Source of the DNA: Flavobacterium sp. LHD-80
Lineage (GTDB): Bacteria; Bacteroidota; Bacteroidia; Flavobacteriales; Flavobacteriaceae
Reading direction: 5' to 3'
Assembly (NCBI RefSeq): GCF_030929605.1
Contig: NZ_JAVFVS010000002.1
Location: 124,001-188,000, forward strand
Length of the DNA: 64,000 nt
A model generated the notes under the pieces. It was not told the DNA's origin. It did no database searches and saw only the letters and a list, made by a program, of their open reading frames with translations. The position numbers and the translations under genes are program-made. How positions within the stretch are numbered: the stretch's first letter is position 1; every line of letters starts with the position of its first letter. Positions 8,537-15,140 of this stretch are shown in pieces.

Positions 8537-8627
8537 GAAAAATTTAAAAGAATGAAAAATTTACTATATAATTTAAGAAAAATAACCCTTGTGAACTTCG
8601 CGCTTCCTTTGCGAACTTTGCGGTTAA
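8495..8627. repeat. Family A inverted repeat spanning the czcA / TolC-like gene junction
   Basis: The left arm contains aaccgcaaagagcgcaaag and the right arm contains cctttgcgaactttgcggtt, enclosing about 85 bases. Other copies are at 9831, 27203 and 59162. Here the left arm encodes the czcA C-terminus and stop. The right arm encodes the first ~25 residues of the next protein. Confidence 0.85.
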
Positions 8628-9796
8628 GCATATTCCTATTGGCAAGCACGTGTACATTTGCACAAACTAAAATATCGTTAGAAAAAGCAATAGAATTAGC
8701 CAAATCAAATAACATCGACTTAAAAATTGCCGATAAAGAAATTGAAAAACAAACCGTTTTAAAGAAAACCGCTTTTCAGCCAGATCCTTTACAAGTTCAA
8801 TATCAAGGCGGTCAATTCAATAGCGCCGATTTTGATCATAATGTTTCGGTGCAGCAATTTTTCCCGTTAGGAAATATCACAAAAGCTAACAGGCAATTGC
8901 AGGAAGAATTGGCAAAATTAGCCGAAAAAAGCAAAGCATTATCTTCTTATGAAGTAGAAAAAGCAGTGACTTTGGCGTATTATCAATATTTGTACGGCGT
9001 TTCGATTCAGAAGCTAAACTCCGAATTGAATGATATTTATACCAAGTTCCTTAAAAATGCTGAACTCCGATTTAAAACGGGAGAAAGCGGCAATATTGAA
9101 GTAATTTCTGCGAAAGCCAAAGTGAAAGAAATTGAAACGCAAAAGGGACAATTAGAATATGATTTGGCAATTTATCAAAAACAGCTTCAGTTTTTTGTTC
9201 AAACAGATCAAAATATAATTCCAGATGAAACAACTTCGCTGCAATATGCCCTTGTAGAAACTCAGGATTCGAAAGCAGAAAATCTAATGACAGATTTTTA
9301 TCGGCAACAAATTTCAGTTTATCAGAAAGAAGCTGGAACATACAAAGCTTTGCGAACACCAAAAGTTGGCTTAGGATATTTTGCCCAAACAATTAATACT
9401 GAATCATTGTTTCAAGGTTTTACGGCAGGATTACAAATTCCGCTATTTGGAGGTGTTAATACAACGAAAGCAAAAGCGGCAGAAATTAGTATTTTACAGT
9501 CGCAATTGGCATTGGATAAAAATAAAATTATCCTGAATTTGCAAAAAGATGAATTGCAAAATAACTTCCAAAAACAGCAGAAAAACTTGGATTATTACCA
9601 AAATGAAGGCTTGCAATACGCAAATCAGATTATTGAAACAGCACAAAAAAGTTATGTAAATGGCGATATGAGTTATTGGTCGTATATCAGTTTTTTAAAT
9701 CAAGCCATTGATATTAAAAAACAATATGCCGAGGCTACACATAGCTACAATCAAAGCGCGATTGAATTGCAATTCCCAACCATCAAAAACAATTAA
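8552..9796 (+). CDS. TolC-family outer-membrane channel of the Czc-type pump (CzcC-like)
   Basis: A 414-residue outer-membrane efflux protein with the duplicated coiled-coil pattern of the OEP/TolC family (KISLEKAIELAKSNNIDLK at the start, long Gln/Lys helices at about 300-395). The signal peptide has its n-region (MKNLLYNLRKITLVNFALP) encoded by the family A repeat, and its h-region and cleavage site (SIFLLASTCTFA, then Q) outside it. It starts 15 bases after czcA and ends 2 bases before the adaptor gene, so the three are co-transcribed. It would form the outer-membrane exit duct of the tripartite pump. Confidence 0.9.
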   Translation: MKNLLYNLRKITLVNFALPLRTLRLSIFLLASTCTFAQTKISLEKAIELAKSNNIDLKIADKEIEKQTVLKKTAFQPDPLQVQYQGGQFNSADFDHNVSVQQFFPLGNITKANRQLQEELAKLAEKSKALSSYEVEKAVTLAYYQYLYGVSIQKLNSELNDIYTKFLKNAELRFKTGESGNIEVISAKAKVKEIETQKGQLEYDLAIYQKQLQFFVQTDQNIIPDETTSLQYALVETQDSKAENLMTDFYRQQISVYQKEAGTYKALRTPKVGLGYFAQTINTESLFQGFTAGLQIPLFGGVNTTKAKAAEISILQSQLALDKNKIILNLQKDELQNNFQKQQKNLDYYQNEGLQYANQIIETAQKSYVNGDMSYWSYISFLNQAIDIKKQYAEATHSYNQSAIELQFPTIKNN

Positions 9797-9798
9797 TT

Positions 9799-11070
9799 AT
9801 GAAAATTATATTTATGACTTTAACCGAAGATTTAACCGTAAAGCACGCAAAGATAAAACGCAATGTTCGCAAAGGAATTAAGTTTAGCGTCCTTTGCGTA
9901 ATCTTTGCGCTCTTTGCGGTTAATTTAAGTTGCAGTGAAAAGAAAACGGAAGAGTCAAAAGAAGAAGAAAAGTCAAGTACAGAAGTTGCATTAACCGAAT
10001 CACAATATAAAACGGTAAGCATTCAAACGGGATTTGTTGAAGACAGAAATCTCAATAAAATCATCAAAGCAAATGGTTATACAACGGTTCCGCCTCAAAA
10101 CTCTGCTGAAGTTTCAACTTTAATTGGCGGAACAGTCAAAGACATTTATGTTTTGGAAGGAACTTATGTCAATAAAGGAAAAGTCTTGGCAACCATTCAG
10201 AATTTGGAAGTAATTGAAATGCAGGAAGAATATCATTCGGCGACAGCGAATATTGAATATCTGCAGTTGGAATACAATCGCCAGAAAACCTTGAGTGATG
10301 AAAATGTAAATCCGAGGAAAATATTTCAAGAAGTCAAAGCAAAATTAGCGACGGAAAGAGCTCGTGCACAGGCAGCAAAAAATAAACTGGATGCATTGCA
10401 TGTTTCTACAAAAGGAAGTTCGTCTTTAGTTCCTATTGTAGCGCCTATAAACGGTTATGTTGGGAAAATAAACATTGCCAAAGGTGCTTTTGCAAATACT
10501 GGTGTTTCGTTGTTTGAAGTGGTTGATAATAGTCAGATGCATTTAGATTTGAATGTTTATGAAAAAGATTTAGGTTCAATTTCTGTAGGCCAAGTAATTG
10601 ATTTTGTATTGACAAATCAGTCTAATAAATCCATTAAAGGAAAGATTTTCGGAATCAATAAATCATTTTCAAACGAAAGTAAAACCGTTGCAGTTCATGC
10701 TAAAATCGATCCGGCGGATGCTAAAGGTTTAATTCCGGGAATGTACGTTTCTGCCAATATCAATATTACAAATACAACCGTTCCGGCTTTGCCAAAAGAT
10801 GCGGTTGTAAAAAATGCCGACAAATACTTTGTTTTTGTACAAGAAGAAGGAAATGCACAAGAAGAGCATAAACATGAAGAAGGAGAAAAAGAACAAACTC
10901 ATGAAAAAGAAGTTCATTTTAAGGCAATTGAAGTGATTCCAGGCACAACAGATTTAGGCTTTACAGAGGTTAAGTTTGTAGATAAAATTAATTCGGATGC
11001 TAAAATAGTTATCAATGGTGCTTTTTATTTGCTGTCTGCAATGAAAGGTGGAGGAGAGCATGAGCATTGA
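9799..11070 (+). CDS. czcB: Efflux RND periplasmic adaptor subunit (CzcB-like)
   Basis: A 423-residue membrane-fusion protein. It has a lipoyl/barrel-sandwich region (AEVSTLIGGTVKDIYV and later VPIVAPINGYVGKINI), a central helical hairpin (about 140-195) and a beta-barrel domain. Its N-terminal residues about 12-43 are encoded by a family A repeat that supplies both the basic n-region (KIKRNVRKG) and the hydrophobic core (FSVLCVIFALFAV). C45 is the likely lipidation site, with a non-canonical lipobox NLSC. The C-terminal part carries His/Glu clusters (EEHKHEEGEKEQTHEKE and a terminal GGGEHEH) fitting metal binding. It links the pump and the outer channel. Confidence 0.9.
   Translation: MKIIFMTLTEDLTVKHAKIKRNVRKGIKFSVLCVIFALFAVNLSCSEKKTEESKEEEKSSTEVALTESQYKTVSIQTGFVEDRNLNKIIKANGYTTVPPQNSAEVSTLIGGTVKDIYVLEGTYVNKGKVLATIQNLEVIEMQEEYHSATANIEYLQLEYNRQKTLSDENVNPRKIFQEVKAKLATERARAQAAKNKLDALHVSTKGSSSLVPIVAPINGYVGKINIAKGAFANTGVSLFEVVDNSQMHLDLNVYEKDLGSISVGQVIDFVLTNQSNKSIKGKIFGINKSFSNESKTVAVHAKIDPADAKGLIPGMYVSANINITNTTVPALPKDAVVKNADKYFVFVQEEGNAQEEHKHEEGEKEQTHEKEVHFKAIEVIPGTTDLGFTEVKFVDKINSDAKIVINGAFYLLSAMKGGGEHEH
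9831..9925 (+). repeat. Family A inverted repeat inside the adaptor signal peptide
   Basis: Arms tttaaccgtaaagcacgcaa and atctttgcgctctttgcggt lie fully inside the czcB reading frame and are translated without stops. They replace or create the lipoprotein signal sequence. The reading frame through the right arm (FALFAV) differs from that used in the copy at 8495 (LPLRTLRL). Confidence 0.88.
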
Positions 11071-11072
11071 TT

Positions 11073-11252
11073 TTTTTTAAGGTTCTAAGATTCTGAGGTG
11101 CTAAGGGACTAAGTTTTTTGTTTATTAAATTGCCTCCAGCTTTAGCTAGAGGTGATAAAATGTCAATTCTAAAGGCTTTAGCCAAACTCACGCATTTGGC
11201 TAAAGCCTTTTACTTTGTCCTTAGTACCTCCAGCTAAAGCTGGAGGCAATTA
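11073..11252. repeat. Family B compound repeat ('cctccagctttagc')
   Basis: Lies in the 343-base gap 11071-11413 between czcB and the P-type ATPase gene. A run of ggttctaag / ctaagggactaag words (11080-11115) is followed by outer arms tgcctccagctttagct and agctaaagctggaggca, with an inner hairpin aaaggctttagccaaa / tttggctaaagccttt. The same composite occurs at 63061-63217. After it come degenerate tttgcg words (11261-11290), an AT-rich stretch and the palindrome at 11376. Confidence 0.75.
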
Positions 11253-11375
11253 AAGATAAACTTTGCAACTCTGCGACTTTGCGAGATTAAAAACAAATTT
11301 TACTTCAAGTAAATTGCCACAAAATGATTAAATTTAGAACATAATTTTAAACAAAGTTTTAGAATCCAAAACTTG

Positions 11376-11393
11376 TCCCGATAGCTATCGGGA
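11376..11393. promoter_or_regulatory. Perfect 18-base palindrome just upstream of the P-type ATPase gene
   Basis: tcccgatagctatcggga is fully self-complementary and ends 20 bases before the ATG at 11414. It could be an operator or a leader hairpin. It could also be an interspersed palindrome, since gctatcgg also appears within the repeat near 2548. Confidence 0.4.
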
Positions 11394-11413
11394 TTAAACC
11401 TGAAACGCTAAAA

Positions 11414-13414
11414 ATGATACATCAAGATATAGAAGTAAAAAATATAAAAACCAAGCCTAAAGCATCCTGTTGTTGTTCACATGACGAGCCCGTTCACACA
11501 GAAAGTAACGGACACGACCACGAAGGGCACGATCATGAACATAATACAGACGGCAGTTTATTTAAATTATTCCTGCCATCGATTATATCGTTTGTTTTAT
11601 TGCTAATCGGAATTGGGTTTGATCATTATTTTCCACAAAATTGGTTTACCGGAATTGTTAGAATTGCTTGGTATGTAATTGCCTATCTTCCTGTTGGACT
11701 TCCTGTTTTGAGAGAAGCTTATGAAAGCATAGTAAAAGGAGATGTTTTTTCTGAATTCTTCTTGATGTGTATAGCGACAATTGGTGCTTTTGCAATTGGT
11801 GAATTTCCCGAAGGTGTTGCCGTTATGCTATTTTATACCATTGGAGAAACTTTTCAAGGAATGGCGGTAAAGCGAGCAAAATCTAGTATTAAAAGTTTGC
11901 TTGATCAGCGTCCAGATGAGGTTACTATTTTAGAAAACAATATTGCGACAAAAGTCAAAGCCAAAGATGTTCAAATTGGAACCATTATTCAGCTTAAAGC
12001 AGGAGAAAAACTTGGTTTAGACGGTGAATTATTGTCGGATTGGGCTTCGTTTAATACTGCGGCTTTAACAGGAGAAAGCAAACCCGATACTAAAAAGAAA
12101 GGCGATACCGTTTTGGCCGGGATGATAAACGGAACCACAATTGCAGAAGTAAAAGTAACAACTGCTTATAACGACAGTAAATTGTCTAAAATTCTCGAAT
12201 TGGTGCAAAATGCTACAACCAAAAAAGCACCTGCCGAATTATTCATTCGGAAATTTGCTAAAATTTATACGCCGATTGTAGTTTATCTGGCAATTGCGAT
12301 TTGTCTTATTCCAATGCTTTTTGTAGATAACTATGTTTTTGCAGACTGGCTTTACAGGGCTTTAGTATTTCTGGTAATTTCTTGTCCTTGTGCTTTGGTT
12401 ATCAGTATTCCGTTGGGTTATTTTGGCGGAATTGGCGCAGCGAGTAAAAACGGAATTCTATTTAAAGGAAGTAATTTTCTAGATAGTATTTCGACAATTG
12501 AGAATGTTGTTGTGGATAAAACAGGAACAATGACCGAAGGCGTTTTTAAAGTTCAAGAAGTCATTATAAAACCTGATTTTGATAAAGAAGAAATTCTAAA
12601 ATTGATCAATGTTTTAGAAAGCCGAAGCACGCATCCCGTTGCAACGGCAATTCATAATTACGTTGGACAAATTGACGCTTCAATTGAATTGAAAAACATT
12701 GAAGAGATTTCCGGACATGGTTTAAAAGCTTTTTATAATGAAAAAGAACTTCATGTTGGGAATTTTAGACTTCTGGATAAATTCAATATTCCGTACGATC
12801 TCGATCCGTCTTCAATCGTTTATACGACGATTGCGATTGCTTACGACAAAAAATTCGCTGGCTATTTAACCATTGCCGATGAAATTAAAGAAGATGCTCA
12901 AGAAACAGTTTCTAAGTTGAAATCTTTAGGAGTGAAACTAACAATGTTGAGCGGTGATAAAACAAATGTTGTTCAGTTTGTAGCAGATAAACTTGGAATT
13001 GCAAAAGCTTTTGGAGATTTGCTTCCAGAAGATAAAGTCAATAAAGTAAATGAAATTAAAGCAAAAAATGAAACTGTAGCATTTGTAGGCGACGGCGTAA
13101 ATGATGCGCCTGTAATCGCGTTAAGCACAGTAGGAATCGCAATGGGAGGTTTAGGAAGCGACGCCGCAATCGAAACTGCCGATGTTGTCATTCAGGATGA
13201 TAAACCAAGCAAAATTGCAATGGCAATAAACATTGGAAAACAAACCAAAAAAATTGTCTGGCAGAATATTACCCTGGCTTTTGCCGTAAAAGCTTTTGTC
13301 CTAATTCTTGGCGCCGGCGGACTCGCCACAATGTGGGAAGCTGTTTTTGCCGATGTTGGTGTGGCTTTACTTGCAATTTTAAATGCAGTCAGAATTCAGA
13401 AGATGAGGTTTTAA
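11414..13414 (+). CDS. zntA: Heavy-metal P1B-type ATPase (ZntA/CadA-like)
   Basis: A 666-residue metal-exporting ATPase. It has a Cys/His-rich N-terminus (CCCSHDEP and GHDHEGHDHEHN) in place of a folded HMA domain, the TM6 metal motif C324-P-C326, phosphorylation Asp D368 in DKTGT, and the hinge GDGVND at 559-564. The last helices contain a Lys (FAVKAF) and an Asp (FADVGVALL), the pair that marks the Zn/Cd/Pb (P1B-2) group. It lies downstream of the Czc-type pump, so it would move cytosolic metal to the periplasm for the pump to expel. Specificity is inferred from these motifs. Confidence 0.93.
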   Translation: MIHQDIEVKNIKTKPKASCCCSHDEPVHTESNGHDHEGHDHEHNTDGSLFKLFLPSIISFVLLLIGIGFDHYFPQNWFTGIVRIAWYVIAYLPVGLPVLREAYESIVKGDVFSEFFLMCIATIGAFAIGEFPEGVAVMLFYTIGETFQGMAVKRAKSSIKSLLDQRPDEVTILENNIATKVKAKDVQIGTIIQLKAGEKLGLDGELLSDWASFNTAALTGESKPDTKKKGDTVLAGMINGTTIAEVKVTTAYNDSKLSKILELVQNATTKKAPAELFIRKFAKIYTPIVVYLAIAICLIPMLFVDNYVFADWLYRALVFLVISCPCALVISIPLGYFGGIGAASKNGILFKGSNFLDSISTIENVVVDKTGTMTEGVFKVQEVIIKPDFDKEEILKLINVLESRSTHPVATAIHNYVGQIDASIELKNIEEISGHGLKAFYNEKELHVGNFRLLDKFNIPYDLDPSSIVYTTIAIAYDKKFAGYLTIADEIKEDAQETVSKLKSLGVKLTMLSGDKTNVVQFVADKLGIAKAFGDLLPEDKVNKVNEIKAKNETVAFVGDGVNDAPVIALSTVGIAMGGLGSDAAIETADVVIQDDKPSKIAMAINIGKQTKKIVWQNITLAFAVKAFVLILGAGGLATMWEAVFADVGVALLAILNAVRIQKMRF

Positions 13415-13427
13415 TAAAAAATTTTTC

Positions 13428-13487
13428 AACCACAAATTACACAAATTCACACAAATTAATTCGCGAAAATTTGTGTAATTTGTGGTT
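13428..13487. repeat. Inverted repeat between convergent genes (family F)
   Basis: Perfect 20-base arms aaccacaaattacacaaatt (13428-13447) and aatttgtgtaatttgtggtt (13468-13487). It lies between the ATPase gene (+) and the arsenate reductase gene (-) and could terminate transcription from both sides. Confidence 0.75.
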
Positions 13488-13576
13488 AAAATTAAGCTTC
13501 CCAATCTTGCAGATTTGTACTTTACTGATCAAACATATAGACTTCCAGTCTATAGCAGTTTAGTTTTTCAATCGAT

Positions 13577-13996
13577 TTAATTGAAATTGTCTTTTGAAAA
13601 CTGTTCGCAAAACTCTTTTATAGTTTGTCTGACTGTTCTAAATTCCTGTAAAATTTCTTCTTCAGTTCCAGTTGCTTTTGCTGGATCATTAAAGTTATAA
13701 TGCAGTTTTGTGGCGCTTGAAGGGAAAAATGGACAACGCTCTTTTGCTTTATCACAAACCGTAATTACAAAGTCAAAATCGATATTTTGATATTCATCAA
13801 TATGATTTGAAGTGTGATTTGAAATATCAATTCCATCTTCTTTCATAGTTATAATAGCTCTCGGGTTTACTCCATGAGTTTCTACGCCAGCGCTGTAAAC
13901 TTCCGCTTTATTTCCTAAAAAATGTTTTAAATAACCTTCAGCAATTTGGCTTCTGCAACTGTTTCCTGTGCAGAGCACTAGAATCTTTTTTGTCAT
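13577..13996 (-). CDS. arsC: Arsenate reductase, low-molecular-weight phosphatase type
   Basis: A 139-residue protein with the LMW-PTP loop C9-TGNSC-R15 followed by S (LCTGNSCRSQIAEGYL). Further Cys at ITVCDKAKERCPFFP match the redox cysteines of thioredoxin-coupled ArsC. The DP motif (FNDPAKATG) contains the general-acid Asp. It reduces arsenate to arsenite. It is last in the minus-strand operon arsR, DUF6428-like gene, 41-aa peptide, arsC. No ACR3 or ArsB efflux gene follows, because the convergent ATPase gene lies next. Confidence 0.88.
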   Translation of the reverse strand: MTKKILVLCTGNSCRSQIAEGYLKHFLGNKAEVYSAGVETHGVNPRAIITMKEDGIDISNHTSNHIDEYQNIDFDFVITVCDKAKERCPFFPSSATKLHYNFNDPAKATGTEEEILQEFRTVRQTIKEFCEQFSKDNFN

Positions 13997-13999
13997 AAT

Positions 14000-14125
14000 T
14001 TAAACGAATAACCAAATGAGATTGATAATGCAGAATTTTGGCTCAAATCCAAAAATGAGTTGCAGTACAATAACAGATGTTGTGATAATGATAGGTTTCT
14101 TGTATTTAATTATTTTCTGCTTCAT
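14000..14125 (-). CDS. 41-residue basic membrane peptide in the arsenic operon
   Basis: A short ORF reading MKQKIIKYKKPIIITTSVIV, then a segment LQLIFGFEPKF and the end INLIWLFV. It has a strongly basic N-terminus, one likely transmembrane segment and a hydrophobic tail. The ATG lies 2 bases after the stop of the DUF6428-like gene, and the stop lies 3 bases before the arsC start. Such tight packing and sensible composition argue that it is translated as part of the operon. No family is recognised; a role beside arsenate reduction is inference from position only. Confidence 0.6.
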   Translation of the reverse strand: MKQKIIKYKKPIIITTSVIVLQLIFGFEPKFCIINLIWLFV

Positions 14126-14127
14126 GA

Positions 14128-14601
14128 TTAGCAACAACCCGAATTTGGCGAACAGCTGTTTGCTTCATTTTTATGCAATTCAGTCAAAGCAATTTTCTGT
14201 TTTGCTGGAGGAATATTGCATGCATCTTGCGCCAGACAAGCTGTAGTTTTGTTTTTCAATAGAAAATGTGTTCCATTAAACTCTAAATCATATCGGCCAA
14301 TGGTTTCATTTTGATATTCGACTTCAATTTCAAAATCTTGAATGTTTAGTTTTTCTTCTGATAGCTGAATGATATGTAAAAGTTTGCTTGGTTTCAATCG
14401 GTGTTCATAATCATTTGCGTTCCATAATTGGAAGTTTACTGCGTTTTCATTTCGTATAACGCCTCCGCAATCAATAAAGTTTTTTGAAGTGATTCCGATT
14501 TCCGTAACATGAAAATGTTCAGGAACAAAAGTTTCATTTTCTAATTGAAATGCAACATTTTCCAAATTAGGAAGTATGTTTTTAATCTCTGATAGTTTCA
14601 T
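14128..14601 (-). CDS. DUF6428-like protein of arsenic operon
   Basis: A 157-residue soluble protein resembling DUF6428 proteins that accompany ArsR in Bacteroidota (start MKLSEIKNILPNLENVAFQL; HVTEIGITSKNFIDCGG). The C-terminus is Cys-rich (TACLAQDACNIPP and final SCSPNSGCC), a pattern that could bind trivalent arsenic or another thiol-seeking ion. It lies 58 bases after arsR with its own copy of the operator-like box at 14626-14644. The biochemical role is unknown. Confidence 0.75.
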   Translation of the reverse strand: MKLSEIKNILPNLENVAFQLENETFVPEHFHVTEIGITSKNFIDCGGVIRNENAVNFQLWNANDYEHRLKPSKLLHIIQLSEEKLNIQDFEIEVEYQNETIGRYDLEFNGTHFLLKNKTTACLAQDACNIPPAKQKIALTELHKNEANSCSPNSGCC

Positions 14602-14625
14602 AATTTTTTCATTTATAGTTATAAT

Positions 14626-14644
14626 GCAATATTGCGATATAGAT
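14626..14644 (-). promoter_or_regulatory. Operator-like box upstream of the DUF6428-like gene
   Basis: gcaatattgcgatatagat, with the perfect 10-base palindrome gcaatattgc. An almost identical box (one base different) lies upstream of arsR at 15007-15025. Predicted ArsR binding site. Confidence 0.55.
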
Positions 14645-14659
14645 AGTTAAAAAAATGCT

Positions 14660-14986
14660 TTAACAGCATTTCTGATTTTTTGTAACGGCAATAATATTCG
14701 AAAAATAGGCATTTAAAATAGCAAAAGTCGATTCATCAATACAATAACAAATCGCATTTCCTTCGATATTTCCTTTTATAAGCCCAGCATTTTTGAGTTC
14801 TTTAAGATGTTGCGAAACGGTTGGCTGCGCAAGAGGAAGTTCATTTACAATATCACCACAAATACATTCGTTTACCTTCAAAAGATATTCGATAATAGCA
14901 ATTCTTGCAGGATGTCCTAATGCCTTTGCTATGGTTGCAATCTGATTTTGTTTATCTGTAAAATGTTCTGTTTTAGAAGCTCCCAT
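14660..14986 (-). CDS. arsR: ArsR-family metalloregulator
   Basis: A 108-residue winged-helix repressor (ALGHPARIAIIEYL; recognition helix LAQPTVSQHLKELKNAGLI). The metal site is visible as ECICGD near the start of helix 3, equivalent to the ELCVCDL site of ArsR/SmtB proteins, with an extra CC at the C-terminus. It is first in the minus-strand operon and probably represses it until arsenite or another ion binds. Near-identical boxes in front of arsR and of the next gene (15007 and 14626) fit direct autoregulation. Confidence 0.9.
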   Translation of the reverse strand: MGASKTEHFTDKQNQIATIAKALGHPARIAIIEYLLKVNECICGDIVNELPLAQPTVSQHLKELKNAGLIKGNIEGNAICYCIDESTFAILNAYFSNIIAVTKNQKCC

Positions 14987-15006
14987 TTTGTTTAAATTTT
15001 AATATA

Positions 15007-15025
15007 GCAATATTACGATATAGAT
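15007..15025 (-). promoter_or_regulatory. Operator-like box upstream of arsR
   Basis: gcaatattacgatatagat, matching the box at 14626 at 18 of 19 positions. Read on the minus strand it contains taatattg, one base off the TAnnTTTG -7 element, so a bound repressor would cover the promoter. Confidence 0.5.
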
Positions 15026-15082
15026 TTGTTAAAAGCAAATATTTTATTCATTAAAGTAATATTAGAGTTTTTTGGAAAACAA

Positions 15083-15111
15083 AAAAGCCGATTCCATTGA
15101 AATCGGCTTTT
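15083..15111 (-). terminator. Rho-independent terminator of the arylsulfatase gene
   Basis: Arms aaaagccgatt and aatcggctttt (11 bases) with a 7-base loop. On the minus strand the stem is followed by a U-rich run. It lies about 30 bases past the arylsulfatase stop. Confidence 0.8.
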
Positions 15112-15140
15112 AATTTTTCTTTTGAAATCATTTTGGAAGA

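Noticed and set aside
14016..14246. 76-residue plus-strand ORF over the ars operon
   Set aside because: It runs antisense to the 41-aa peptide and the DUF6428-like gene and shows no protein-like composition.
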